Shown: piece by piece, positions 8,618 to 17,784 of the stretch | Layout: every line of letters starts with the position of its first letter | How positions within the stretch are numbered: the first letter of the stretch is position 1 | From: Nitrospira sp. | GTDB taxonomy: Bacteria > Nitrospirota > Nitrospiria > Nitrospirales > Nitrospiraceae | Assembly (NCBI GenBank): GCA_015709715.1 | Contig: CP054184.1 | Coordinates: 3,333,001-3,397,000 of the forward strand | Length of the DNA stretch: 64,000 bases | Direction: 5' to 3' | The notes under the pieces: generated by a model | The model's input: only the letters and a program-made list of their open reading frames with translations | What the model was told of the DNA's origin: nothing | Database searches by the model: none | Translations under genes and position numbers: made by a program

Positions 8618-10123
8618 CTACTGCATTGCCGTTCCCGGCGCGGTTGCGAGGGCGGCCGGGAACTCCGGGCGCCAGCCGCCGCCCAGGGCTTTGTAGAGGC
8701 CGACCATGTCTGTCAGCCTGGCCCGCTCGGTTTGGGTGAGCTGCGTCTCCGCCGCCAGTTGTGTCCGTTGGGCATCGAGCACGTCCAGATAATTGACCAG
8801 CCCCTTGCGATACCGTACCTCCGCGAGCGAGACGGCCGACGAGGCGGCGGCCACCTGCTCGCGCTGCCGCGCGACCTGTTCGGTGCGTGCCTGGATCGAG
8901 ACCAACAGGTCCGCCACTTCCCGAAAGGCGAGCAGAATGGTTTGTTGGTAACCCTCCAACATCTGCTGATACCGCGAGTGGGCGGCATCCAGCCGTGCCA
9001 TGTTGGTGCCGCCTTGAAAGATCAGCAAGGTCACCGAGGGGCCGATGCTGTAATAGGCGCTGTTGCCCGTGAACCAGTTGGCGAACTCCACGCTTTGCAG
9101 GCCGCCTTGGCCGGTGATCGATAGGCTCGGGAAAAAATAGGCGCGAGCCTGCCCGATGCGCGCATTCGCGGCGATGAGCGTCGCTTCGGCTTGAAGGATG
9201 TCGGGCCGGCGTTCGAGCAATTGTGACGGGAGGCCCACGGGAATGGTCGGCTGCACGACGACGCGGCGGAGCGGTTTCGGCGGCAAGGTTAGGCTGCCCG
9301 GTGGCGATCCCGTGAGCACCTCCAGCCGATGCAGTTCCACGGCGCGGAGGCGAGCCAGATCCGGAATCAGCCCCGCGCTTTCCGCAACCAACACTTCCGT
9401 GCGTGTGATGTCCAAGTCGGACGCCAAGCCGACGGAGGCGCGTTTGCCGATGATCTCCAGCGACTCTCGACGTAGCGCGAGCGCCCGTTGGGCGATTTCG
9501 ATTTGTTCGTCCAGTTCACGAATGCGGAAGTACGCCTGCCCGACATCGCCGATCAAGGTCAAGGCGACGGCGCGGGCATCCTGCTCGACGGCCTGGGCCT
9601 CCGCCGAAGCTGCTTCCATCCCTCGGCGAATGCGCCCCCAGACATCCAGTTCCCAGCGCAGGTCCGCCGCGCCGTTCCACAGGTCGAAACTGGTGCCGGG
9701 CGCCGCGAAGACCTGCGGACCTGGCTGCTGATTATTCGCCAACCCCAAGCCGGCGAGAGTGTTCTTTGAAATGGTGAGGTTGGTGTAGGCGCCTTGGACG
9801 TTGACTTGCGGATAGAGGCCGGCCTTCGCGGTCATGACGGAGGCTCGACCCTCCAACACCCGCGAGATCGTGCGGCGCACATCGTGGTTCCGCGTGAGGG
9901 CCTGGCCGATGAATCGGGTCAGCTCCTCATTCTGAAAGGCTCTCCACCATTCGGCTTCGGGCATGCCGTCGACATGGGCGCCCAAGGAACCGGGCGCCAT
10001 CCTGCTCCAGTCCACCGGAGGCCGGTGGTAGTCCGCGCCCTGCAGGCATCCGGTTGCCGACAGGGACAGGATGGTCGCTAGAGTCCAGTGTACGGTTCTG
10101 CTGCGGGCCAAGCTTGCGTTCAT
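8618..10123 (-). CDS. NodT-family outer-membrane efflux lipoprotein (TolC-like)
   Basis: A 501-residue outer-membrane factor. A lipobox LSATGC puts the lipidated cysteine at residue 26. The mature protein carries two outer-membrane-efflux repeats with long helices; YRKGLVNYLDVLDAQRT and the SAYYSIGPSVTLLIF region are typical of NodT/OprM proteins. It provides the channel across the outer membrane for the ABC exporter encoded just upstream. The start overlaps the end of the HlyD gene by 4 bases (ATGA), so the four genes permease, ATPase, adaptor and channel form one operon. Confidence 0.94.
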   Translation of the reverse strand: MNASLARSRTVHWTLATILSLSATGCLQGADYHRPPVDWSRMAPGSLGAHVDGMPEAEWWRAFQNEELTRFIGQALTRNHDVRRTISRVLEGRASVMTAKAGLYPQVNVQGAYTNLTISKNTLAGLGLANNQQPGPQVFAAPGTSFDLWNGAADLRWELDVWGRIRRGMEAASAEAQAVEQDARAVALTLIGDVGQAYFRIRELDEQIEIAQRALALRRESLEIIGKRASVGLASDLDITRTEVLVAESAGLIPDLARLRAVELHRLEVLTGSPPGSLTLPPKPLRRVVVQPTIPVGLPSQLLERRPDILQAEATLIAANARIGQARAYFFPSLSITGQGGLQSVEFANWFTGNSAYYSIGPSVTLLIFQGGTNMARLDAAHSRYQQMLEGYQQTILLAFREVADLLVSIQARTEQVARQREQVAAASSAVSLAEVRYRKGLVNYLDVLDAQRTQLAAETQLTQTERARLTDMVGLYKALGGGWRPEFPAALATAPGTAMQ

Positions 10124-11082
10124 CGCGGTGACTCCGTCGGCGAAACAGGCTCCTCACGGTCGATGAACATATCGACCTGCTGCCCCGTATAGATGGGAAA
10201 GGGCGGGGGGGCGAATCGGTAGATGACCTGCAGGACGCGCGTGTCCACCCGCTCGCTGTTGTCTCCCGTCAGGGCCCGTTTCGGAACGATGTAGGGCTCG
10301 ATGCGGACGAACGTCAATGGAATCGGGTGCGTGGTATCGCCCTTCAGATACGCCACGCCGGGGCGGTTCGGCTGGACCAACGGGGCGTTTACCTCATCGA
10401 CATCGGCGCGGACCTGCAGCCGCTGCGTGTCGCCCACCAACATGAGCGGCTCGGTGGCCCCCATCGTGAGCGCATATTCACCGGCCCGGATGTTCACCTG
10501 CAAGACGGTGCCGGTACGGGGGGCGCGTACGGTGAGCCGATCCAGCAACATCCGGGTTTCGTCGCGCTGGGCGGTGACCTGTTTGAGCGTCGCCTCGAAT
10601 CGGCCCAAGGCCCGCTTGGCCATCTCCAACGCATACCAGGTCCGTTTGACGTCGTCGTCGCTTACCGCCCGGCTGTCTTGCACGGCGCGCAGGCGTTTGA
10701 GCTGTGTCTCGAGGTCTCCGATCCGATAGTTCTGTTCCTCCATCTGCGCCTGCGCGGGAGGGATAGCGGCTTCACGGGCTACTAACTGGGCGCGCAGATC
10801 TCGATCGTCCAATTGGAGGAGCGGATCGCCTTCGCGCACTTGGCTGCCGACGGTGACGAACACCTTGGTGACCAATCCGGCCGTGGGCGGGCCGATGCGC
10901 ACGTTTTCATTGACGGCCTCGATGATGCCGGTGGCCGCGACCGTGGCGGCATAGGGCGAACGAGGCGGCTCAACGAGGGGCGTTGGCATGGGGGACTCCT
11001 TTCCCGCCATGGAGAGCGTCCAGACGGCCAAGCCCACTCCGGCCAGCGCTACCCAGATACTGAATCGATTGAGAATGGTCAT
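10120..11082 (-). CDS. HlyD-family periplasmic adaptor protein
   Basis: A 320-residue membrane-fusion protein. It has an N-terminal membrane anchor (about 9-27), a lipoyl-like half motif with TAGLVTKVFVTVGSQVREGDPLLQLDDRDL (quoted in pieces: TAGLVTKVFVTVGSQV, then REGDPLLQLDDRDL), a coiled-coil hairpin around residues 100-165, the second lipoyl half (LTVRAPRTGTVLQVNI) and beta-barrel strands. It bridges inner-membrane permease and outer-membrane channel. The start overlaps the ATPase stop by 4 bases. The order permease-ATPase-adaptor-channel resembles DevBCA/MacAB-type exporters. The substrate is unknown. Confidence 0.92.
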   Translation of the reverse strand: MTILNRFSIWVALAGVGLAVWTLSMAGKESPMPTPLVEPPRSPYAATVAATGIIEAVNENVRIGPPTAGLVTKVFVTVGSQVREGDPLLQLDDRDLRAQLVAREAAIPPAQAQMEEQNYRIGDLETQLKRLRAVQDSRAVSDDDVKRTWYALEMAKRALGRFEATLKQVTAQRDETRMLLDRLTVRAPRTGTVLQVNIRAGEYALTMGATEPLMLVGDTQRLQVRADVDEVNAPLVQPNRPGVAYLKGDTTHPIPLTFVRIEPYIVPKRALTGDNSERVDTRVLQVIYRFAPPPFPIYTGQQVDMFIDREEPVSPTESPR

Positions 11083-11831
11083 GCGCTGGCCCCTTTCTGA
11101 ATGGGGTGCACGTTCACGATGCGGCCGTCGGTGAGTTCCGCCATGCGGTCTCCGAAATGGAAGATGCGGCTGTCGTGGGTCACCACGATCACGCAGCGGT
11201 CCGGCGCCCGGCCGACGTCGCGAATGAGTTCCATGATTTTTTGCCCGTTCGGCCCGTCGAGCGCGGCGGTCGGTTCATCGCACACCAACAGCTGGGGTTC
11301 ATTGACGAGCGCCCGCGCGACGGCCACCCGTTGCTGTTGACCGCCGGACAGGTTCCGGGGCAGAAACTCGGTGCGGTCGGCCAGCCCCACCCGTTCCAAC
11401 ATGAGCCGAGCCCGCGTGAGGGCGTCTTGGCGGCGGACCTGCTGGATGAGCAGGGGGACGGCAACGTTTTCCGCCGCGGTCAAGGCAGGGAGTAGGTTGA
11501 ATTGTTGATAGATGAACCCCATCGTCTTGCCGCGAAATTCGGTTCGCTTGCCGGGTGTCATGATGGGCAAGGAGACACCCAACACATCGAGCTCGCCCGT
11601 ATCGACATCCAGAATCCCGGCGATGGCCGACAAGAGCGTCGTCTTGCCGCCGCCGGATTCGCCGACCAAGAGCATCAGCTCGCCGAAATAGACATCCAAG
11701 TCGATTCCCTTCAGGACCGTCACGATGGTCTCGCCCGATCCGAACGACTTCACCAGGCCGCGCACTTGCACGGCGATGGCCGAGGGCTGATCTTGGCTTG
11801 CCACTTCTGAGGCTGCTGCCGATGGACCCAT
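11079..11831 (-). CDS. ABC transporter ATP-binding protein (MacB/LolD/DevA type)
   Basis: 250 residues from ATG 11831, which begins 4 bases after the permease stop; longer frames to 12023 run into the permease gene. Walker A is GESGGGKTT, the signature LSGGQQQR, Walker B LLVCDEPTAAL, and the H-loop VTHD. The Q-loop context MGFIYQQFNLLPALT is characteristic of the LolD/MacB/DevA subfamily, which drives mechanotransmission exporters rather than simple import. It works with the FtsX-like permease upstream and the HlyD adaptor downstream. Confidence 0.94.
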   Translation of the reverse strand: MGPSAAASEVASQDQPSAIAVQVRGLVKSFGSGETIVTVLKGIDLDVYFGELMLLVGESGGGKTTLLSAIAGILDVDTGELDVLGVSLPIMTPGKRTEFRGKTMGFIYQQFNLLPALTAAENVAVPLLIQQVRRQDALTRARLMLERVGLADRTEFLPRNLSGGQQQRVAVARALVNEPQLLVCDEPTAALDGPNGQKIMELIRDVGRAPDRCVIVVTHDSRIFHFGDRMAELTDGRIVNVHPIQKGASA

Positions 11832-11835
11832 CCTG

Positions 11836-12966
11836 TCACCGAAAGACGATGGCCGGTTCCAGCCGAGCCAATTTGACGATGCTGATGAGCGCTGAAAAGG
11901 CGCAAATGACCAGGAGTCCCGCCAACACCAGCACCAACAGGGGCCAGGATTCGGCAAAGGGCAACTGCCCTTCGCGAGCGGCCAGGAGACCGAAGGCGCT
12001 GGCCAGACCGATCCCGATCCCATAACCGGTGAGGCCGACGGTAAAGGCTTGCAGCAGGATCATGCGGGCTAGGGTGCCGGTGGAGGCCCCCATGGCCTTG
12101 AGGGCTCCGAATTGACGCAGATTTTCCACCGTGAAGAGATAAAAGGTTTGCCCCGAGATGGCCATCCCGACGATGAATCCCAACAGAATCGTGGTGCCGA
12201 AATTGATCCCGATGCCGGTGTTCTTGAGGACCCACTCGATGGTTCTCAACCCGAACCCTTCGCTCGTGAAGGCCCCCAGCCCGGTCTGCTCGCGAATGCG
12301 CGTGATGACCTCTTCGACGGGCGTCCCCTCCTTGGCCTTGGCCAGCACGTAGGAGAGGGTGCGCCGCTCCCGCGGCACGTAGCTCAGGGCCCGCTCGTAG
12401 GTCGTGTAGACCACCGGAATGTTCGTGAAGGTCTTCTGGGTCTTGGCAATGGCCACCACCCGGGCCAGCCGGTCGTTCAGCTCGAAGGTGGTGCCGACGG
12501 TGACGACCTGCGGGCCGCCCATGCGCTCCACTGCCCACTGGTCGAGGGCAACCGCGTCCGGCTGACGAAGGTCCTCGAATCGTCCCTCTAAAATCTCCGC
12601 CGGACGCCCGATGAGGGTCGCCGAATCCAAGCCCGTCAAGGTGATCTGATGGTATTCTCCGCTCGCCAGCCTGGCCCGCAAGAGCCCCTTGTAGAGTGGG
12701 ACCGCCCACTCGACGCCCTGTACGCTACGGACCCGGTCGACCGTCGTGTCGGCGATCGGCTTCACCTCGTCGACCTGCGCAATGCCGGGATCGGTCACCC
12801 AGATCGGGACGTGTACGTTGGTGATGCTCGATTGCGACCACAGCATGAGGCCCCAGAAAATGGAGCCCTGCTGCACAATCAGCATGACGGAGAACGTCAG
12901 GCCGCAGAGGAGCATGAGGTACTTGGCGCGATCGCCGAAGAGCATGCGGAGTGCGACGTAATTCAT
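11836..12966 (-). CDS. FtsX-like ABC permease (DevC/MacB type)
   Basis: A 376-residue permease with the FtsX architecture: one N-terminal transmembrane helix (about 15-40), a large periplasmic domain of about 220 residues, then three helices near the C-terminus (about 265-290, 315-340 and 345-370). The block ENLRQFGALKAMGAS is the usual cytoplasmic coupling segment. It is the first gene of the efflux operon, with a strong GGAGGAGG ribosome site just before the ATG. DevC-type permeases export glycolipids or peptides; here the cargo is unknown. Confidence 0.92.
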   Translation of the reverse strand: MNYVALRMLFGDRAKYLMLLCGLTFSVMLIVQQGSIFWGLMLWSQSSITNVHVPIWVTDPGIAQVDEVKPIADTTVDRVRSVQGVEWAVPLYKGLLRARLASGEYHQITLTGLDSATLIGRPAEILEGRFEDLRQPDAVALDQWAVERMGGPQVVTVGTTFELNDRLARVVAIAKTQKTFTNIPVVYTTYERALSYVPRERRTLSYVLAKAKEGTPVEEVITRIREQTGLGAFTSEGFGLRTIEWVLKNTGIGINFGTTILLGFIVGMAISGQTFYLFTVENLRQFGALKAMGASTGTLARMILLQAFTVGLTGYGIGIGLASAFGLLAAREGQLPFAESWPLLVLVLAGLLVICAFSALISIVKLARLEPAIVFR

Positions 12967-13176
12967 CCCTCCTCCTCGCGGTGGAGTCGGTCCGGAATCA
13001 GCAGGGATGGTGCCGCGAACGACGCCTTGAAGGGTGAGGACTCTAACTGGCTGGATGTGAAAGGAAAGTGGCCGCGGGAAGAAGCGAAGGCAAGGAGACG
13101 GCCACTGCGGATGCCCGCATATCGGCAGCTGGAGAGGCCGAATGCCAACATACGGGCAGGTCTGTAGCGGGCTGAC

Positions 13177-13569
13177 TCAGGGGACGATGCAGGGCACCAC
13201 GTCCGCAATCCTCGGATCGTTCCAGCTGATGCTTCGCAGCATCGCCTTTGCCAGGCATTTCCACTTATCGTTCTTGTCCTTCCGGCCCTCCAGGCGAATG
13301 CGATATTTCTCGCCCTGTTTCAAGTTCGGAATCAGGTAGAAGGCGTTCTCGAAGTGGCGGATTTTTTCGTTTTCATCACAGGCGTTTTCGAACAAGGTGC
13401 CCTGCAGTTTCCAGCAAATTTTCCATTTGTCGTACCGATCGGGCTGGACGCTCCAATAGACCATGATGTCGCAGGTCCCGTCATCTCGGCAGAAATGCTC
13501 TCCGCCCTCGGTATAGGGCGGGCCGATTAGGCAACGGTCGTACCGGCGGCAGTCGTCGAGGCACGACAA
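13177..13569 (-). CDS. Small Cys-rich protein of unknown function
   Basis: About 130 residues from TTG 13569, chosen because AGGAGGAG lies 4-5 bases upstream. ATG codons at 13650 and 13665 are in frame, but the extra residues are low-complexity and lack ribosome sites. There are ten or so cysteines (CLDDC, then C, then FCRDDGTC, WKICWKL, NACDE, WKCLAK, VVPCIVP), many aromatic residues and many charges. I see no signal peptide and recognise no family. The gene sits 140 bases after the sigma-54 activator on the same strand and before the efflux operon. It may be a target of that activator, but this is only proximity. Confidence 0.55.
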   Translation of the reverse strand: MSCLDDCRRYDRCLIGPPYTEGGEHFCRDDGTCDIMVYWSVQPDRYDKWKICWKLQGTLFENACDENEKIRHFENAFYLIPNLKQGEKYRIRLEGRKDKNDKWKCLAKAMLRSISWNDPRIADVVPCIVP

Positions 13570-13709
13570 ACGGCTCCTCCTCGCAGATCGGCTGTTTTGT
13601 CGGATCGTGGGTAAAGACGATTCACCCGTCGATGGAGGTGCTGTATCCATTCGGGCTCGGCCCATTATCCAAAACGATACAGGGTTCGTGGTCTCTGTGA
13701 GGTGGGACG

Positions 13710-15320
13710 CTACGCCGATCGGCGCGGGGGACGGTGGATGCCCAGTTTCTTCATGCGGTGCTGCAAGGTGGATCGTTTCATGCCGAGTTGCGCAGCGGCG
13801 CCCTCTTTCCCGGCCACGACCCAGTTGGCTTGGGCAAGCATGGCCAAGATGTGGGCCCGCTCGGCTTCGGCCATCGTGCGGGGGGCGCCCCTGTCTTCTT
13901 CTCTGCCGAGTCCGTCGAGGTCGTCCGTTGTCAGCACCGGGCCCTGACTCAGGATCACGGCCCGTTCGATCACGTGTTCCAACTCCCGCACGTTGCCGGG
14001 CCAGCCGTACCCACAGAGCATCCTCATCGTCGTGGCGCTGATCCGCAGGATCGATTTGCGATGGCGCCGGCTGTATTTCTTGGCGAAGTGCCGGGCGAGC
14101 AGGGGGATGTCTTCGCGCCGTTCCCGCAAGGGCGGAAGCCGGAGGGGGAACACGTTGAGGCGGTAGAAGAGGTCGGCTCGAAAGGCGCCCTGTTTCACGA
14201 CCTGGTCCAGTTGGGCGTTGGTTGCGGCCACGACGCGCACCTCTACTCGGATGGTCTTGCCGCCCACCCGGTCGAATTCCTGCGTCTCCAGAACACGCAA
14301 TAGCTTGCCCTGCAGCTTCAGGGGCAGTTCCCCGATTTCGTCCAGGAAGATCGTCCCGCCATGCGCCAGTTCGAAGCGGCCCAGTTTTCGGGCGGTGGCC
14401 CCGGTGAAGGCTCCTCGCTCGTGGCCGAACAGCTCCGACTCGATCAGGGTGGGAGGGAGGGCGGCGCAATTCACGGTGATGATCGGCTGGTCGCGCCGCG
14501 TCGACAGCCGGTGAATCGCCTGTGCGACCAACTCCTTCCCTGTCCCGGTCTCGCCGGTAATCAGGACGGTGGAATCCGTCGAGGCCACCTTCTCGATGGC
14601 CTTCAGCGACTTCTGAAACGCCGGGCTGTCGCCGATCAGCGTCGTCAGGTCCAACGAGGCCTCCCGCTCTTCCCGCAAATAGATGTTTTCCTGCTCCAAC
14701 TGCTCCTTGAGCCGATGGATTTCCTCATAGGCCAAGAGATTGGCGAGGGCTTGCGACAGATGCAGGCTGATTTGTGCCGCCACGGCGAGGTCGCGCTCAG
14801 AAAAGGCGTTGCGCCGTTTGCTGCCGATGGCGAGGAAGCCATAAGGCTTGCCCCGAACCAAGAGGGGACAGAGCATGGCGGACAACACGCCGATGGATTC
14901 GAAGGAGCGGTGTTCGGCGAATCGCGCTTGGTTGTGGCCGGTGAGGAGCAGCGGTTTGCCCGTGGCCAGGAGTTCGGCCGGGGCCATGTAGTCGAAGGGA
15001 AACTGCCGCAACGCCTCCAAGTCCACCGTCACCCCGTCGCAGGACAGCAGTTCGAACCAGAGATCCTCCTGGGGGCCGGTGTGAAGCGCACGAGGCCGCT
15101 CATGTCGTGGTGAATGACCTCGCGCAAGATCGGTTGGATCGTGGGGAGCAGCTGGTCTGCGGTGATCGTGCCCAAGACGACCCGGCTGTTGATCGCCATC
15201 AGCGCGTCCCGTTCCTCTGCAGTCAAGCACGGCTTCGAGCACCGGGGCGATTTGCACACCGAGTTGGTCGAAACGGTCACGGTCTTCTTCGTCGAAGAAT
15301 CCTGGTTTCCCGATGGCCAC
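13710..15320 (-). CDS. Sigma-54-dependent Fis-type transcriptional activator (5' part frameshifted)
   Basis: The frame ends at 13710 and is intact through a GAF domain, an AAA+ sigma-54 domain and a Fis-type helix-turn-helix. Motifs are Walker A GETGTGKE, the sigma-54 contact loop ESELFGHERGAFTGA, Walker B GGTIFLDEIGELP, the arginine-finger region FRADLFYRLNVFPLRLPPLRER, GYGWPGNVRELEH, and the C-terminal helix pair AAQLGMKRSTLQHRMKKLGI. The GTG at 15320 is only where this frame opens; codons about 30-80 of it (15085-15225) do not read as protein, while another frame does (see the adjacent pseudogene entry). Such activators hydrolyse ATP to open sigma-54 promoters in response to a signal at GAF. 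The downstream half could function if expressed. Confidence 0.8.
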   Translation of the reverse strand: MAIGKPGFFDEEDRDRFDQLGVQIAPVLEAVLDCRGTGRADGDQQPGRLGHDHRRPAAPHDPTDLARGHSPRHERPRALHTGPQEDLWFELLSCDGVTVDLEALRQFPFDYMAPAELLATGKPLLLTGHNQARFAEHRSFESIGVLSAMLCPLLVRGKPYGFLAIGSKRRNAFSERDLAVAAQISLHLSQALANLLAYEEIHRLKEQLEQENIYLREEREASLDLTTLIGDSPAFQKSLKAIEKVASTDSTVLITGETGTGKELVAQAIHRLSTRRDQPIITVNCAALPPTLIESELFGHERGAFTGATARKLGRFELAHGGTIFLDEIGELPLKLQGKLLRVLETQEFDRVGGKTIRVEVRVVAATNAQLDQVVKQGAFRADLFYRLNVFPLRLPPLRERREDIPLLARHFAKKYSRRHRKSILRISATTMRMLCGYGWPGNVRELEHVIERAVILSQGPVLTTDDLDGLGREEDRGAPRTMAEAERAHILAMLAQANWVVAGKEGAAAQLGMKRSTLQHRMKKLGIHRPPRRSA

Positions 15321-15765
15321 CGCGGCATCACTCCCAAGATGCGGGTGTGCGGCGCTCGTTCGCTCGACCGAGCCGTTCGCACCGGGGCCACCATCACGCA
15401 GGTACCGTGTGCGATGGCCGGATCAAGGGCAGCCGCTTCTCTCCAGGGCGAGGCGCTGATATCTCGAATCAGCAGGGCGGATTCGGCGCGGACTGCCGCC
15501 TCCTTGACCGTCCCTTCGGCAGGGAGCTGGCCATGGCAAAGGCAGGGGAGTCGGGAGAACGAAGGGCTTCGGAGACAGGGGTAAAGATGCCGGTCGTAGG
15601 GCTATAGAGATAGAAGGCGATGAGGTCACATCCGAGCCGTGCGACCAAGTCCCGTTGCAGGACACGGTCGAACTCCCACAGGGTTTTGGCCTGCACGAGG
15701 GCGCTCAACAAGTCTGATTCGTGGTGGGCCTCTATAAGGGTGCCCATATGCGGGCACTCTACCAT
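15321..15765 (-). pseudogene. N-terminal GAF region of the sigma-54 activator, broken by frameshifts
   Basis: Protein-like sequence hops between three frames on the minus strand. From 15765 (or ATG 15747) MGTLIEAHHESDLLSALVQ up to about 15515 reads as the start of a GAF protein. It continues in a second frame to about 15390 (KEAAVRAESALLIRDIS and GTCVMVAPV), then a third frame carries SAAHPHLGSDAAVAIGKPG and FFDEEDRDRFDQLG. The second frame returns at about 15225 with LTAEERDALMAINSRVVL and QPILREVIHHDMSGLVRF, and the third resumes at about 15085. That is four net shifts of one base. Either the gene is decayed or this stretch has base-calling errors. Neighbouring genes show no such damage. 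Confidence 0.75.
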
Positions 15766-15805
15766 GTCCGAGCGGAGCGAAGAAAGGTGCGGGAGCGGAG
15801 AGCGG

Positions 15806-17263
15806 TTACTCCTGGCGAGCGGCGGATCGCTCTTTCAGGGCCTCCAACCGCTTTTTATCGAGCGTGACGTAGATCGCCTTGTCTTGCGTGACCATCACGG
15901 CGCCTGCCGCCTGTCCCGTGGCCTTCCGTACCCACTTGCGCCTGGTGTAGATCACTTCCCCCTTGCCGCTTTTCTTGAGGTCACTATAGAGCAGGGCCAA
16001 GGTGGCGGCGTCGAGGAGGGTGGTCGGTGTGGGCTCGTGGCCCTTCTCCATCCGCACCACGACATGCGAGCCTGGTACTCCGCGGGCGTGCAGCCACAGG
16101 TCATCGCTGTTGGCCAGGCCGAATGTGAGGGCGTCATTCTCACGGGCGTTCCGGCCGACGAAGATGGCCTGGCCGTCGGCGGATGCAAATCTACGAAACG
16201 GTCCGCGTGGTGACTGGGAGGACGGTTTGTTGCCCTTTCCGCGGAGGCCGGTCGTAGTCGCGGGCGACTGTGCTTGGGGAGGCGGCTGCCACTGACCGCT
16301 CTTGATCAGGTCCAATTCGGTCTGGATACGGCGTAGGTCTGTTTCGATGGCCGCCAAGCGTGGGGTAATTTCCCGTTGGGCCGTGAGGTACTTCCGATAC
16401 TTCGCGAAATACCCATCCATGTTGGCCTGCGGCGACTTGAGGGGATCGAGGGGGATGGTCAGTTCGGGCAGCCGTTCGTCGTAATAGTCGATCACGGAGA
16501 CGGTGCTGAGCCCCTTCTTGAGGGACCCCAAGTTCGCCTTCAATAACTCGCCGTACCGGGCGTAGGACTCGTACCGCCCAGCCTGTTCCAGGTCGCGGCG
16601 AAGGGCTTCCATCCGTCGCACGCCTTTCTTGAGCGCTTTGCGGAGCGCGGATTCCCGTGCATGCACCTGCGTTAGGCGAGCCTCTTCGGTTTCACGCTCA
16701 CCATACTGGCGTTCCAACTTCGCCGACAGGGGAAAGGGATCGTCTTCCGAGGGAGTGGGCAGGGAGTCGGCCGGCAGCTCCTGGGGCGCCGGGACTGCCG
16801 GTGCCGCAGTTGGACGGCCGTAGGGCCGGCCGATGCGCGTTCTGTTATTGCGTAAGGTGGCGAGGACGTGATCGGTACTGTCCAAAAAGAGGAGATCGCC
16901 GTTGCGGCTGAACAGTTCGGCGACCAGCGCCACCGACCCATCCTGTGCGGTCAAATCCAGGCGGACGATTCTGTCGCCGGTGAGGCGCTCCATCCGATCG
17001 ATCCGCGCGCCTCGAATCCTTGCCCGTAGCAGTTGGCAAAAGGAGGGTGGCGTGGGAGGGTTGGCGAGCGGTTGTCGAACGAGATGCAGGCGGGCCGTTC
17101 GCTCATGGATCGAGCAGAGCAGCCGGTGTGTGTGGCCGGGCACACGAATTTCAAGCAGCACCACGTCCGGCAAGGGCTGAAACACTTTCTGAACCCAGCC
17201 CTTGGTCAGGGGAGGGGCCAGTTCCTGGACGACGGCATCAAGTTCTCTCTCGCTGATCGGCAT
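15806..17263 (-). CDS. NFACT-family protein (RqcH/Rqc2-like, fibronectin-binding type)
   Basis: 485 residues from ATG 17263, preceded by GAAGGA; a longer frame to 17323 adds residues unlike the family. The order is an NFACT-N domain (about 1-180, with CQLLRARIRGARIDRMERL), a central coiled-coil (about 200-330) and an NFACT-R domain (about 360-465, with DLWLHARGVPGSHVVVRM and the YTRRKWVRK block). In bacteria RqcH binds stalled 50S-peptidyl-tRNA complexes and adds alanine tails for degradation; older annotations call the family fibronectin-binding. The family is sound, but the exact activity is inferred. Confidence 0.88.
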   Translation of the reverse strand: MPISERELDAVVQELAPPLTKGWVQKVFQPLPDVVLLEIRVPGHTHRLLCSIHERTARLHLVRQPLANPPTPPSFCQLLRARIRGARIDRMERLTGDRIVRLDLTAQDGSVALVAELFSRNGDLLFLDSTDHVLATLRNNRTRIGRPYGRPTAAPAVPAPQELPADSLPTPSEDDPFPLSAKLERQYGERETEEARLTQVHARESALRKALKKGVRRMEALRRDLEQAGRYESYARYGELLKANLGSLKKGLSTVSVIDYYDERLPELTIPLDPLKSPQANMDGYFAKYRKYLTAQREITPRLAAIETDLRRIQTELDLIKSGQWQPPPQAQSPATTTGLRGKGNKPSSQSPRGPFRRFASADGQAIFVGRNARENDALTFGLANSDDLWLHARGVPGSHVVVRMEKGHEPTPTTLLDAATLALLYSDLKKSGKGEVIYTRRKWVRKATGQAAGAVMVTQDKAIYVTLDKKRLEALKERSAARQE

Positions 17264-17435
17264 CGGTCCTTCCTGGATGCGAATGTGAGCGCAATTGTAC
17301 CCATTCTGGTCCCATGAGACCAATTCGCACAGAGGGGGCCCGATCGTGACTTCATTCGGCCGTCACGAGCCGTGGCACTCACATTGCACATCGTTGAAGC
17401 AGGCAGATCCCTCACGGTTTAGGAAGGAGGATGGC

Positions 17436-17663
17436 ATGACCTGCACACGATGCGAGGGGCTCATGGTTTCGGAGCACTTGGTGGATCTCCACGAGAGTTT
17501 CCACCCGATGTGGCTGCGCGGGTATCGTTGTGTCAGCTGCGGCAACATTGTGGATTCCTTGATCCAACGCCACCGGATGGTTCAACGGTCGCATCTGCGG
17601 CCGGTGGCCCCTCCGCCGCCGGTGAAGGCTGCGCTGTTCGACCTCATCAAACTGACTGCCTGA
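17436..17663 (+). CDS. Small zinc-ribbon protein
   Basis: 75 residues from ATG 17436, which has a very strong ribosome site (AGGAAGGAGG at 17421-17430). Two CxxC pairs, CTRC at residues 3-6 and CVSCG around 32-36, with an HESFHP segment between them, indicate a zinc ribbon. The C-terminal half is basic and proline-rich. I cannot name a function. The good ribosome site and the Cys pairs support a real gene rather than chance. Confidence 0.78.
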   Translation: MTCTRCEGLMVSEHLVDLHESFHPMWLRGYRCVSCGNIVDSLIQRHRMVQRSHLRPVAPPPPVKAALFDLIKLTA

Positions 17664-17686
17664 ACGCCTCCCCACGAAATCACGAG

Positions 17687-17712
17687 GTCTCCCACGGGGT
17701 GTCGTGGGAGAC
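17687..17712. other. Perfect hairpin between the zinc-ribbon and HExxH genes
   Basis: GTCTCCCACG (17687-17696) pairs perfectly with CGTGGGAGAC (17703-17712) around a 6-base loop. No T run follows on either strand, so it is not a standard intrinsic terminator. It may attenuate or terminate transcription after the 75-aa gene, or protect an RNA end. Confidence 0.5.
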
Positions 17713-17784
17713 TCGTCCCGCCTTGTCAGGCGCCGATCAGTCGCGTAGAGTGTGCCCGCACCCTGGCATGAAGAGGATCTGGCG

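Noticed and set aside
13570-14469. 430-codon minus-strand frame ending at 13177
   Set aside because: Its upstream half is a shadow of the sigma-54 activator; only the last 130 codons have a ribosome site and protein-like sequence.
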